36,950 bases of DNA from CAYFZR01 sp046760505 [NCBI: Candidatus Hydrothermarchaeota archaeon] (GCA_046760505.1 JBHIEG010000020.1:1-36950); one strand, 5' to 3'. Shown: positions 1-8,618, counted from the first letter of the stretch. Notes: generated by a model not told the origin, from the letters alone. Made by a program: numbers and translations.

Positions 1-33
1 AATATATATCTCTCGAATGAAGAATATAATAGA

Positions 34-63
34 TAGATAACTACACGGTAGATAACTACACGG
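34..63. repeat. Perfect 15-bp tandem duplication upstream of the cytochrome gene
   Basis: The unit TAGATAACTACACGG occurs twice head to tail (34-48 and 49-63), ending 13 bp before the cytochrome start codon. It could be a doubled regulator site or a slippage duplication. The sequence alone does not say which. Confidence 0.7.
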
Positions 64-76
64 ATCGAGGGGTAAT

Positions 77-469
77 ATGAGAAAAGAATACATCTCAAAC
101 GTTTTATTGTTCGTAATTTTAGTGAGCGTGGTAAATGGAATACCCCTGTACATGAAGGAAATTCCTGCTTCTCTTAAGAAGTGTACTGTTTGTCACATTC
201 AGTCATCAGGCATAGGTGGCTTGAACAACTTCGGTTTTGATTTTGCAAAAAATAATTTTTCTCTCTCGAGAATAGAAAAATTAGACTCAGATCACGATGG
301 ATTCAGCAATTATGATGAGCTCAATGCAGGTACCTATCCTGGAGATCCGAATTCCTATCCAGGAATTCATGAAAACGAAAGGAGGTCTGTGTCCAGCTTT
401 ACATCATTCCTTGCTGTATTGATAATTCTTATTCTCATCTTCACGCTTTACCTCAGATCCAAATCTTAA
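77..469 (+). CDS. Small membrane-anchored c-type cytochrome with Ca-loop motif
   Basis: A 130-residue exported protein. Residues 1-22 form a hydrophobic signal segment. A single haem c motif, CTVCH, lies at residues 36-40. An EF-hand/thrombospondin-type acidic loop, DSDHDG, begins at residue 70, and a C-terminal membrane segment (about 107-125) ends in a short basic tail. Together these predict a monohaem cytochrome c displayed outside the membrane and tethered at its C-terminus. The distal haem ligand is not obvious. The start is ATG with a GAGGGG ribosome site 6-10 nt upstream. The gene converges on ccmH, and its stop codon overlaps that of ccmH. The adjacent maturation genes support real haem attachment. 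Partner enzyme and electron route are unknown. Confidence 0.8.
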   Translation: MRKEYISNVLLFVILVSVVNGIPLYMKEIPASLKKCTVCHIQSSGIGGLNNFGFDFAKNNFSLSRIEKLDSDHDGFSNYDELNAGTYPGDPNSYPGIHENERRSVSSFTSFLAVLIILILIFTLYLRSKS

Positions 470-972
470 TTATTTTTCTTTCTAATAACCTTGAACTTTT
501 CATATTCCTTTTCAAACAATTTCTCGTATTTTTCATGTAGAGATTTTTTTTCTAGCTTTTCACTTTCTAATTTAATGAAGTCTTCCTCACTCATCTCCAA
601 AACTTCATCAGGATCTGTATACCAAGTTACACTCTCTCTTCTTTTGCTTAATACGTATATTATGCTCGCCCCTACTATGAGCCCGATCAACGGATAAGTC
701 CATAAGGCAAGATTGAATCCTTTTTTTGGGGGAGTTGCAAGAATCTGCCTACCGTAAGTTTCCTGAAGAGTTTTTATTATCTCTTCTCTGGTCATTCCTT
801 TGCTTATCATATCTTGAATCTCACCAACCAGATAAGCCTTGGTTTCGCATTCGCAATTAGCAAGAAGCATGTTGCAGCCGCACGGACAGTAGACGTCTTT
901 GGAGATATCCTCCACGGTTAATGCCAAAGCTGGCACGATTAGGAAAAATATTGGAATGATATTTCTTAACAT
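466..972 (-). CDS. ccmH: CcmH-like cytochrome c maturation thiol-redox protein
   Basis: CcmH-family proteins keep the apocytochrome CxxCH thiols reduced and assist haem ligation by CcmF outside the membrane. This 168-residue protein has a signal peptide (1-18), the CcmH core (about 24-75), a TM helix (about 90-108) and a charged, coiled-coil-like cytoplasmic tail. The core Cys pattern is C29-x-C31-x-C33-x6-C40-x-C42, followed by the family helix ending ETYG. The textbook CcmH motif is LRCxxC; this CPCGC variant has extra cysteines. The start ATG is 2 nt from the ccmF stop, with GGAG inside ccmF as ribosome site, so the two are co-transcribed. The same five-Cys spacing recurs in the protein encoded at 5080-6360. 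Confidence 0.86.
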   Translation of the reverse strand: MLRNIIPIFFLIVPALALTVEDISKDVYCPCGCNMLLANCECETKAYLVGEIQDMISKGMTREEIIKTLQETYGRQILATPPKKGFNLALWTYPLIGLIVGASIIYVLSKRRESVTWYTDPDEVLEMSEEDFIKLESEKLEKKSLHEKYEKLFEKEYEKFKVIRKKNN

Positions 973-974
973 GT

Positions 975-2879
975 TCAGCTCTCCACAAATCTTTTAGGTA
1001 TCAGAGCAACAATAATGCCTAAGCTCATCAAAACTCCCCCAATCCAGATTAGGGAAATTAATGGGAGGAACCTTACCACAAAAGATGCTCCCTCACCACT
1101 TATCCCTTCAAGGATTACGTATATGTCCTTTGTTAACGTAGAAACTATATCTGGACTGAAGTTATACTGTTTTGGAGTTAGAAACTCTGAGTAGGTTGGT
1201 TTTGCCTTTCCGATTAGTTTTTCATTCTCACGGATCTCTAACTCCACGGTCCAGACCATCTTGTTTGCGTGATGCTCAAAATTGTTGTCGACAAATACAA
1301 ACGTATGTTTGCCTATCCTTGTTTGCTCTCCCATCCCTAGGGAAAAACTGTGTTTTTCCTCATAGAGAGTTGAGAATGCAATTCCTGTAATAATCAAAAA
1401 TATTGAGAAGTGAACGAGGTAACCTCCGTATTTTCTTCTCCTCTTAACTATTAGCCTAAAGATGGACGAGCTTTCATCGTGTTTTTTAAATCTCCTATAG
1501 TCTTGGTAAAACTCTTGGAAGTGTGCTATGGCGGAGAAGAAGACGAAATAAGTTGCTAATATTACATAAGGTTCAAAATAACCCATAAACAATAGGAGCA
1601 TGACGGGTATCAGAGATGCAAGAAGAGGATACCTGAACATTTCTTTAAAATTTTCAAGAGAAAACCTTCTCCACGGAGTAAGAACGCAGAAACCTACGAG
1701 GATTAAGAGAAGTATTCCTATGGGCGCCTGAATCTGATTGTAGAACTCAGGTCCAACGCTGACTTGCACACCCTTGATCCATTCAGAAATCAGTGGAAAT
1801 ATGGTCCCCCAGAATATGGTAAGAGCAGAGACAACAAACAAGAGATTATTGACCAAGAAAGTGGTTTCTTTTGAAAAAGCTGATTCAAATATGTCTTTGC
1901 TCCTTATTTGATCATACTTCATTGCAATAACTCCTAGAGAGAAAATTAACATTGAAAGCATGTATGCCATGAAGTAAGGACCAATGTTCGAACCTGCGAA
2001 GGCATGAACAGAGGACAATACCCCGCTTCTTGTGAGAAAAGTTCCGAAGATTACAAACTCAAATGTCAATAAAATTAACAAAATATTCCAGAGTTTCATA
2101 CCTCTTTTGGTCTCTTGAATCATTACACTATGTAAAAAAGCGGTACTAGTAAGCCAAGGAAGCAAAGACGCATTTTCCACAGGGTCCCATGCCCAGTAAC
2201 CTCCCCAGCCAAGAATTACATATGCCCACCATCCGCCAAGTATAATCCCTAATCCAAGAAATAGCCATGAGAATAGGGTCCATTTCCTAACCCTATAAAT
2301 CCAACCCTCGTTATTCGTCAGGACTCCAGATATGGCAAAAGCAAATGGTATCGCGAGACCTGCATAACCTATGAATAAAGTCGGTGGATGGAAAGCCATG
2401 CCAATGTTTTGAAGGAGTGGATTTAGTCCTTGACCGTCTATTGGAACGAAATCAAGTCTTTTGAAAGGATTTAGAGATCCTATTAAAATGAACAGGAAGA
2501 AAGATTCTACCGACATCAGGATGGCAAGCGAATAATGAGTTAAGGTATCTTTTTTTTCTTTAAAGAGTACCCCAACTGAAAATATAGAGAGGAACCATGA
2601 CCAGAGCAAAAGAGATCCTGGAGAGCCAGCCCAGAACGCACTCACTGTATAAAATAATGGTAAATTCCTATCCGTATGCATCGCAACATATTCCACCTGA
2701 AAGTCCCGAGTAACCAAATAGTAAAGCAATATCACGGAAGATATGGTAACGAATGAAAAAGTCCCTATCAGGGCATACCTTCCGAAATTAACCAGATTTT
2801 TTCTATCAGACGAGAATGAAACTACCGAGAACATCGAGCAGATCAAAGCCAATAAGAGAGAAATGTATCCTATGTCCAT
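975..2879 (-). CDS. ccmF: CcmF cytochrome c haem lyase subunit
   Basis: An integral membrane protein of 634 residues, close to the usual length for CcmF. CcmF ligates haem to apocytochrome c in System I maturation. Visible family marks, in order: LPLFYTVSAFWAGSPGSLLLW, a HPPTLFIGY loop, the tryptophan-rich haem-handling WWD motif WGGYWAWDPVEN followed by ASLLPWL, a conserved HSVM, and near the C-terminus the RKYGGYLVHFS segment opening an extracytoplasmic domain before a last TM helix. The ATG directly abuts the stop of the upstream gene and has an AAGGAGATT ribosome site. CcmC and CcmE, the usual haem delivery partners, are not in this window. Either they lie elsewhere or the thiol proteins here form a modified System I. 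Confidence 0.93.
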   Translation of the reverse strand: MDIGYISLLLALICSMFSVVSFSSDRKNLVNFGRYALIGTFSFVTISSVILLYYLVTRDFQVEYVAMHTDRNLPLFYTVSAFWAGSPGSLLLWSWFLSIFSVGVLFKEKKDTLTHYSLAILMSVESFFLFILIGSLNPFKRLDFVPIDGQGLNPLLQNIGMAFHPPTLFIGYAGLAIPFAFAISGVLTNNEGWIYRVRKWTLFSWLFLGLGIILGGWWAYVILGWGGYWAWDPVENASLLPWLTSTAFLHSVMIQETKRGMKLWNILLILLTFEFVIFGTFLTRSGVLSSVHAFAGSNIGPYFMAYMLSMLIFSLGVIAMKYDQIRSKDIFESAFSKETTFLVNNLLFVVSALTIFWGTIFPLISEWIKGVQVSVGPEFYNQIQAPIGILLLILVGFCVLTPWRRFSLENFKEMFRYPLLASLIPVMLLLFMGYFEPYVILATYFVFFSAIAHFQEFYQDYRRFKKHDESSSIFRLIVKRRRKYGGYLVHFSIFLIITGIAFSTLYEEKHSFSLGMGEQTRIGKHTFVFVDNNFEHHANKMVWTVELEIRENEKLIGKAKPTYSEFLTPKQYNFSPDIVSTLTKDIYVILEGISGEGASFVVRFLPLISLIWIGGVLMSLGIIVALIPKRFVES

Positions 2880-3971
2880 TTAATCTCCTTCCTCCTCCTT
2901 GGTCATTTTTTCGATCTTTTTTAGGATCTCCGATACCTCTTCCTCGTATTTAGATTTTAGCTCTTCATAATCCTCTTCACTTATCCTACCTTCTTTATAG
3001 TCTTTTTCAAGTGCATTCAGAACCGCAAATGCCGCTTCTTTCTTTGCGATCAAGTCCTCTGCTGAGGAAGTTCTAAATTTTATGCTGAAAAATCCAGCCA
3101 TAAGAATTATAAATAAGATTAGGCCCTCACCAATCCAGATCCATTTTTTTGGTAAAGTAGAGAATCCAGAAAGAACTAAGGCGACGCTTTCTCCTTTTTT
3201 GAGATTTAGTGATTCGAATGAAGAATACTGCTTGTTTTCGAAAGTTAATTCCCCCCTCCTTATCAGATTTTCCGCATTTTTTGATGAAATACTGTTCTTT
3301 TCAATTAAGAGCATTAAAAAGTTAGTTTTATAATTTAACTTTCTCTCAAATTTATAATCTTTATTTTGCGGGATTAACTCGTAGTAAAAATCAATCTGAT
3401 ACGTTTCGTTTGGTTTAATCGCTTGCATGGGGTCGAATGTAAAACCTTCCTCTTCCTTGATTATGCAGCACTCCATTATAGATGTTCTAAAGTTTAAATA
3501 TTCCGGAGGTAGATTAACCCGGAGTTCGTTTCCATTGTAAGCCTTATTTCCCTCATTCCTGAATACGACTATTTCCTTTACCTTAATTTTATTTTCTTCT
3601 GGTTGAACGACAATGTGATGTATGTTTACGATGATGTCGTTTGCGCTTCTAGTGGTATCGAAAACTCTGAATTTTACCTTTTGTTCCCTGCTTTTTAGAT
3701 CTACAGGCATTAGGTAGGGTATACTTTTGAATTTTAGTAGTATATAATACTTCTCTCCGATTTTTAAGTTATCAAATGAAAATGAACTTGTATTAACGGT
3801 TTTATTTTCCAGATATTTATGATTAGAATCCATCAGACTAGCATTTATATAAGAGGATTTGTCATAACCCTCTACTTCAACAAAAATACTTCCATTTTCA
3901 ATTTCTTGAGAAACAGATGGAAAAACCAAGATAAAAGTCAGGAAGAAAATTAATGAAAAGATCTTCTTCAC
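2880..3971 (-). CDS. Signal-anchored Ig-like membrane protein with coiled-coil tail in ccm operon
   Basis: No family is recognised with certainty. Starting at GTG 3971 (AGAGGG ribosome site 7 nt upstream) gives a clean signal peptide ending near VSQE; an upstream TTG is possible but has no ribosome site. The extracytoplasmic part (about 25-275) is beta-rich and resembles carboxypeptidase-regulatory/Ig-like folds, with an isolated CC pair in MECC. One TM helix follows, then a charged cytoplasmic helix with a SHOCT-like stretch (KEGRISEEDYEELKSKYEE). It sits directly before ccmF with no gap, the place where bacterial clusters may carry ccmI or ccmG. A role as an assembly or apocytochrome-handling factor is inferred from position only. 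Confidence 0.7.
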   Translation of the reverse strand: MKKIFSLIFFLTFILVFPSVSQEIENGSIFVEVEGYDKSSYINASLMDSNHKYLENKTVNTSSFSFDNLKIGEKYYILLKFKSIPYLMPVDLKSREQKVKFRVFDTTRSANDIIVNIHHIVVQPEENKIKVKEIVVFRNEGNKAYNGNELRVNLPPEYLNFRTSIMECCIIKEEEGFTFDPMQAIKPNETYQIDFYYELIPQNKDYKFERKLNYKTNFLMLLIEKNSISSKNAENLIRRGELTFENKQYSSFESLNLKKGESVALVLSGFSTLPKKWIWIGEGLILFIILMAGFFSIKFRTSSAEDLIAKKEAAFAVLNALEKDYKEGRISEEDYEELKSKYEEEVSEILKKIEKMTKEEEGD

Positions 3972-4010
3972 GAATATCCCTCTTTTTCTATCATAGGTTA
4001 TCAGCACCAA

Positions 4011-5075
4011 TTACAAGTACCCAACTATGATCACTACGCCTAAGGCTATCATGAATAGCCCATTTATTAACTTTATCGTTGGTCGCTTTTTCTCCCTGAA
4101 TTCGTCTAACGTAAGAGGATTAAGACCCATAGTTATCGCAAGAGACAGGAAGAATATTGGTGTGACTTTTGCTACATTGTACAACAATAAATAGGATAAT
4201 CCACTTGCAAAATCATGCTGAAGCCAGATAAGATTCAATATACCCAGGTATATGCCGGTTACACAAGGTAGCTTCACTAAAGAGAAAATTAATCCAAGAG
4301 AAAAGCTCGAAAACATTGTGTTTTTTGATGCAAGATTATGGATAACATTTTTTACATTATCCGGCGTCTTAAAAAGTCTGCTTTCCTTTATTGAATAATC
4401 CTTAATGAATAAAATTCCAAAGACTATCGGGATTAAGCCAGCAATTATCTTAGCGACACCTGAATATCTGGGTATAAAATCTAATATGCTCAGTATAAGT
4501 AGTCCTTTAAGGAAGAAAAAGGAAAATACGCCTAAACCAAAGGCTGAGAGTATTACAAAGATTCTTTTTCTATCGGTTACCAGAGCAAGTATCAATCCGC
4601 TTAAAAAAGCCACTACTGCTAGGCAGCATGGTTGTAAACCCGCTAAAAAACCTGCTGAGACAACTAAATAAGGTGTAAGGTCTTTCCTTCCCTTTTTAAT
4701 AACCGTTACATTCTCATTTGAGTAATATTCCACTTTTTCTGCTATTAAATTCTCCAATTCTTTTTCTGAAAGATCTTTTATATTTACACTATCCTTCTCA
4801 TTGAAAACAAGGGATGGTGGATCTAAATTAAGTTCTTCTATTCTTTTAAAATTCTCAATCTCATAAACGCTCTTTTTCTCATATAAAACCGTATTATTGT
4901 ATTTTCTTATGATTTTATCGATGATTTCTCCCTTCTTTTCGCATACCGGGCACCCTTCGATGTGAAAAAACTCAATCTTTACCTTTTTTGTATCTTCATT
5001 AATTCCATACGAAGGTACAAGCCAAAATGAGATGGTGAAAATTAATAAAATGATTAAAGGCTTGAGTGCACTCAT
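4011..5075 (-). CDS. Thioredoxin-CcdA fusion, transmembrane thiol reductant carrier
   Basis: About 354 residues: a signal/TM segment, an extracytoplasmic thioredoxin-like domain with FFHIEGCPVC, then a DsbD/CcdA-type membrane domain with about six helices. The two membrane cysteines that shuttle electrons in this family are visible in GLQPCC and in KLPCVTG. Members move reducing equivalents from cytoplasmic thioredoxin to outside thiols. Here a periplasm-like acceptor is fused to the N-terminus, as DsbD fuses one to its C-terminus. ATG 5075 is chosen because AGTGAT lies just upstream; the first in-frame ATG (5117) lacks a ribosome site and would overlap the upstream gene by 38 bp. It is co-transcribed with the toroid gene (4 nt gap) and ccmF. 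Confidence 0.83.
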   Translation of the reverse strand: MSALKPLIILLIFTISFWLVPSYGINEDTKKVKIEFFHIEGCPVCEKKGEIIDKIIRKYNNTVLYEKKSVYEIENFKRIEELNLDPPSLVFNEKDSVNIKDLSEKELENLIAEKVEYYSNENVTVIKKGRKDLTPYLVVSAGFLAGLQPCCLAVVAFLSGLILALVTDRKRIFVILSAFGLGVFSFFFLKGLLILSILDFIPRYSGVAKIIAGLIPIVFGILFIKDYSIKESRLFKTPDNVKNVIHNLASKNTMFSSFSLGLIFSLVKLPCVTGIYLGILNLIWLQHDFASGLSYLLLYNVAKVTPIFFLSLAITMGLNPLTLDEFREKKRPTIKLINGLFMIALGVVIIVGYL

Positions 5076-5079
5076 CAAA

Positions 5080-6360
5080 TCACTTTTCTTCTTTTTTGAG
5101 TTTTTTTCTAGCATCATATAGATATATTAATGAGAAAAACAAAGATGCTGAGAGAAAGCCGATTATCAAGTACAAAAATTTATCTTTTTTACTTTCGTTC
5201 GATTCAGGGCTATTGAGTTCTTCTTGTCTCTGTCTTACTTCTTTGTCGTTAAAATTCTTTTTTATTGTATTCTCATTTAAATTATTCCCATTTGAATATT
5301 TGGATAATATTTCTTCCTTTGTTTTGCCTTCCATCAACATCTGGTTTATGTCTGCTTTAAGGAATTGAACCCACTCACAATCACATTCTGAGGATAAACG
5401 CCCGCAACCACATCCACAGGGGATTTTGCTGATGATTTCTTTACTAATTTCTATCTGTTTCTTTCTCAGAGTTTCATTTATACTATAGCGCACCTGTATA
5501 TTGTAGTCTCTAGCCTTCTTTAATCCAAGTAAAGCGGCTGATGTATAATAAGCAGTACCTTTCCAGCTGCCATCGTCCTGTTGTGTATAAAGGAGATATT
5601 TCACCGCCTTCTCTACTGGAGCGGTTTCTCCTAACTCAAGCAACGTAACCATCGTCATGCCGGTACAATGAGGACAGTTTCCCCAGCTTCCATTTGGATT
5701 CTGATCGCTTATAATGTAATTAACTGCTTTTTTTATAGTTTCAGAGTCTCTTGGTTCTCCATATGCTAGCAATGCACGCAGGGCCATGTTGTTGCATTTG
5801 GGACAGTCCTCCCAACTTCCATCCTCTTTTTGATTCCTTTTAAGCCACTCAATCCCTTTTCTGACGTATTCAGTGTCTTTTTCACCCGCCTCTATCAAGG
5901 CAAGGACGGAATTAGCGGTTATTCCTGTTTTAAGACCTTCTTCACCTTCGAAACTTCCGTCTGGATTCTGTTTCGATTTGAGATATTCTATTCCTTTTTT
6001 AACTGCATCAGAATCTTCTTTACCGCTCTTCAATAGAGCCATAAGGACTTGAGCAGTTACAAGAGTGTCGCTCTTTCCCTTAACCTTTGCCCATCCTCCA
6101 TCCTCATTCTGCCTCTTTATAAGACCCTGAGCAGTTTTATTTATCAAATCTTTGGGTTCGAAGTCAAATTCGATCAAAGTCTCTAAAACACTAGCGGTTT
6201 GATCGTTAGGTCCCCAAGTCTCATACAAGTCATAGATCTCTATTTTTGATTTTATGAGCCAATTCATGCCGCGTAATATATTTTGGTCGTATCCAACATC
6301 TTCCGCGAGAGTTAATGAAATAAGCATGAATAAAACAATTGTTGCTGGAATATTCTTCAT
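5080..6360 (-). CDS. Alpha/alpha-toroid (prenyltransferase/terpene-cyclase-like repeat) protein fused to CcmH-like domain
   Basis: A 426-residue secreted membrane-anchored protein. Residues 1-19 are a signal peptide. Residues 25-285 hold five repeats of about 42-48 residues with the QW-like pattern N/D-x-D/N-G-[GS]-[WF] (86-90, 133-137, 179-183, 222-226, 262-266), as in squalene cyclase/prenyltransferase toroids. Two repeats carry CxxC pairs at matching places, CPKC (186-189) and CPHC (229-232). Residues 310-355 are CcmH-like, with C315-x-C317-x-C319-x6-C326-x-C328. A linker, a TM helix (about 394-415) and a lysine-rich tail follow. The terpene cyclase DxDD catalytic motif is not seen, so an enzyme role is doubtful. 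ATG has a GAGGAGG site. It is first gene of the ccmF-ccmH operon. Function unknown; apocytochrome docking is an inference. Confidence 0.82.
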   Translation of the reverse strand: MKNIPATIVLFMLISLTLAEDVGYDQNILRGMNWLIKSKIEIYDLYETWGPNDQTASVLETLIEFDFEPKDLINKTAQGLIKRQNEDGGWAKVKGKSDTLVTAQVLMALLKSGKEDSDAVKKGIEYLKSKQNPDGSFEGEEGLKTGITANSVLALIEAGEKDTEYVRKGIEWLKRNQKEDGSWEDCPKCNNMALRALLAYGEPRDSETIKKAVNYIISDQNPNGSWGNCPHCTGMTMVTLLELGETAPVEKAVKYLLYTQQDDGSWKGTAYYTSAALLGLKKARDYNIQVRYSINETLRKKQIEISKEIISKIPCGCGCGRLSSECDCEWVQFLKADINQMLMEGKTKEEILSKYSNGNNLNENTIKKNFNDKEVRQRQEELNSPESNESKKDKFLYLIIGFLSASLFFSLIYLYDARKKLKKEEK

Positions 6361-6440
6361 TTACTTCCTCCTCAAACGATTCATACACTTTTGAATGTTT
6401 TTGAGTTAAATGATTTATTTTCTCACTAAGTTTAGATTGA

Positions 6441-6470
6441 TTATTTATACTTTTGTTGTATATTTAAATA
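6441..6470 (-). promoter_or_regulatory. Candidate TATA promoter of the ccm operon
   Basis: The 137-bp gap before the toroid gene is very AT-rich. On the minus strand TTTAAATATA (6468-6459) and GTATAAATAA (6451-6442) both fit archaeal TATA boxes, leaving a leader of about 55-75 nt before the GAGGAGG ribosome site. Which one is used cannot be told. Confidence 0.45.
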
Positions 6471-6497
6471 TTTTTTTATTTATGTTAGGTAAATTTT

Positions 6498-7766
6498 TTA
6501 TTTTCTTCGCTTCGCCACATTAAGAAAAATAAAGATAAAAAGAAAAAGAAGAAATAAAATTATTCCCTTTACTATAGAATAAGATCTGCTCTCTACGTTA
6601 AGATCTACCTCATTGGATTCTTGCGTATGTAGTCCATTTTCATCGAAGAATATAATGTTCGCTGGTGGTATTGTGTATTTTTTTGACTTATCGCTTTTTA
6701 TAACATAGCTAAACGTCTCCTTTTGGCCAACTCTTAAAAAAGGAAGGTTTATGATCGTCTCTCCAGAAACCACCTTTACATCTTCGCAAACAGAGTCTAT
6801 GATTCTAATATCTTTTGCATCATCGTTTCCTATATTTTTTATTTCAAGAGTCACTATAACCTCTTCCCCCTCTTTTACCGTATCCTTATTTAGAGACTTT
6901 GAAATAACGATTATTGCCTCTTTCCTCTTGGTTTCAAATTCATCTTCTATTTTTTCATAGGATTCGTTTTTTACTTCAGATTTTATGCTTTCTATACTTA
7001 TAGAAGCCTTATTTGATTTTACTTCGATTACCTCTCCATCGATTTTATACAAGGCGGTTGTTGCGTCGAGAAGTATGTTTCCGGGAGAGTATGTTCTCAT
7101 TTTGTAAAATAATTCAACTCGGTTTCTGGGATACAAATCCAAATTGAAGATTATTTCATTTCCCTCTCTCTTTATTCTAGGCAAGCTCTCGTTAATCAGA
7201 ACATCAAGACCGTTTGGAATTTTATCCTTTATCTCTATGTTCTCAATCTTCCTTTTCCCATTATTCTCTACCTCGAGATAAACAATGAATGTACCATTTT
7301 CAGAGTCCTTTTCAATCCTCTTTTTTATGGTGATATCTGGGATCAATTCTTCCAAACGTTCTATTAAAGTCTCTTTTTCTTGATACCCAATCAATCGACC
7401 CACTTCATTCCCATTTTTATCAAAAAAAATGAAGACAGGAACTCCATAAACTCCAAAATCTTTTGCCAGTTCTTTGTACTCATTTGCGTCCACCGTAATT
7501 ATATTTACAACATCCGCGTATTCCTTCCTGATTTCTTTCATGATTGGAATCATCCTCACACATATGCTGCACGTATCCTTGGAAAAATCAAGCAAAGTGG
7601 GTTTCCCGCTTTTAAGAGCGTTTTCAAAGCTTTCCGGGGTATAATCATAGTAGATTCCGACCGGGCTTATTCTTGCATCTACAACTGGAGAATACAACGA
7701 TATAGAAATAAGGAAGATTACTGCCAATCTGGGCAATAGATCTTTTAATTTTTTTATGCGAAACAT
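6498..7766 (-). CDS. Membrane-anchored thioredoxin (CSIC) with DUF11/CARDB-like domains
   Basis: A 422-residue exported protein: signal segment about 10-30; thioredoxin fold about 35-145 with active site DFSKDTCSIC (Cys66, Cys69) and the cis-Pro region GVPVFIFF; two beta-sandwich DUF11/CARDB-like domains (about 150-245 and 280-395); one C-terminal TM helix and a basic stop-transfer end. The active-site dipeptide Ser-Ile is unusual. The lead-in YYDYTPESFENALKSGKPT recurs in the proteins at 8619 and 9151, so the three are paralogues. It probably reduces or exchanges disulfides on surface or apocytochrome substrates, fed by the nearby CcdA proteins. The ribosome site is weak; TTTATTTAAA (about 7811-7802, minus strand) may be its TATA box, giving a short leader. 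Confidence 0.78.
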   Translation of the reverse strand: MFRIKKLKDLLPRLAVIFLISISLYSPVVDARISPVGIYYDYTPESFENALKSGKPTLLDFSKDTCSICVRMIPIMKEIRKEYADVVNIITVDANEYKELAKDFGVYGVPVFIFFDKNGNEVGRLIGYQEKETLIERLEELIPDITIKKRIEKDSENGTFIVYLEVENNGKRKIENIEIKDKIPNGLDVLINESLPRIKREGNEIIFNLDLYPRNRVELFYKMRTYSPGNILLDATTALYKIDGEVIEVKSNKASISIESIKSEVKNESYEKIEDEFETKRKEAIIVISKSLNKDTVKEGEEVIVTLEIKNIGNDDAKDIRIIDSVCEDVKVVSGETIINLPFLRVGQKETFSYVIKSDKSKKYTIPPANIIFFDENGLHTQESNEVDLNVESRSYSIVKGIILFLLFLFIFIFLNVAKRRK

Positions 7767-7865
7767 AGCTCAATAACCACCAGAAGGAGTGGTCTACTGG
7801 ATTTAAATAAATTTTCATGTTGACCTTTCGGCGAAAGATACCATAAATAAAATTTTGATTCAGCA

Positions 7866-8600
7866 TTACTCCAGATCGATGCCGAAGAATTTGTAGTAAT
7901 CTGGGATCGAATCATATATTCTTCCTAACTGAGGGAATGCATTGTAGAGATATGGAGATATGGGATGGATTATTGTAAATGCGATTAAAATCAATATTAT
8001 TCCTGAAACTTTGTTTATCCACTCTGCTTTTAAAATGGATTCGGATAATTTAAACTTGGCCTCAGAACTTAATACACTGGCAAGAATTACAGGGATACCG
8101 AAACCTATTGAGTAGATAAATAAAGTAACGCCACCAAAGACCACGTTTCCCTCCGCTGCAATGAGTGCTAAAATACCTGCCAAAACAGGATCAGCACAAG
8201 GATTAACCGCTACACCAAATACTAACCCAAACGAAAAGGCTCCAATGAGACCTTTTTTTCTAGGAGCTGCCTTAGGTCTGAATCTCGAGAAAACATCAGA
8301 CTCTATCTTCACCACATTCAACAGTTTTAGTCCCATCAAAAATGCTATAAAAGCTGCCAAATATCTAAAATAAAACGTGAAGTTTAGAATCTGCCCTAGT
8401 ATAGAGGCAAACACACCCAAGGCTGTAAGGGTAATAGACAAACCGAAAATGAAAGAAACTGCTGTTGAAAACGCCTTTCTCCTGCTATCAGAAACTCCCG
8501 TGACGAATGCGAGAGTAACTGGCAGAACCGTAAAGACACATGGACCCAAGGCTGTAAAAATTCCCGCAAGAAAGGCAAGTGGAACTGATATCTCGACCAT
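7866..8600 (-). CDS. ccdA: CcdA/DsbD-family transmembrane thiol-disulfide carrier
   Basis: A six-helix membrane protein of 244 residues, a standard CcdA length. The paired cysteines lie in FTALGPCVFTVLPV (helix 1) and VAVNPCADPVLAG (helix 4), the family's electron relay across the membrane. A mostly hydrophobic build with GFGIPV turns also fits. ATG 8600 is preceded by AGGCGATT. It follows the membrane thioredoxin gene by 18 bp, a natural donor-acceptor pair: CcdA passes electrons out and the CIPC thioredoxin receives them. The fusion at 4011-5075 is a second CcdA-type carrier, so this locus encodes two. Confidence 0.9.
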   Translation of the reverse strand: MVEISVPLAFLAGIFTALGPCVFTVLPVTLAFVTGVSDSRRKAFSTAVSFIFGLSITLTALGVFASILGQILNFTFYFRYLAAFIAFLMGLKLLNVVKIESDVFSRFRPKAAPRKKGLIGAFSFGLVFGVAVNPCADPVLAGILALIAAEGNVVFGGVTLFIYSIGFGIPVILASVLSSEAKFKLSESILKAEWINKVSGIILILIAFTIIHPISPYLYNAFPQLGRIYDSIPDYYKFFGIDLE

Positions 8601-8618
8601 TGAAATCGCCTCAAAATT

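Noticed and set aside
5400-6100. Tandem DNA repeat or CRISPR-like array
   Set aside because: The periodicity is at protein level (toroid repeats of 42-48 residues). The nucleotide units are too divergent and there are no spacers.
5080-6360. Squalene or oxidosqualene cyclase enzyme
   Set aside because: QW-like repeats are present, but the protein is much shorter than cyclases and no DxDD motif is visible, so a catalytic call is not supported.
7826-7838. CTTTCGGCGAAAG inverted repeat as a terminator
   Set aside because: The stem is short with an awkward loop and no T-run follows on either strand.
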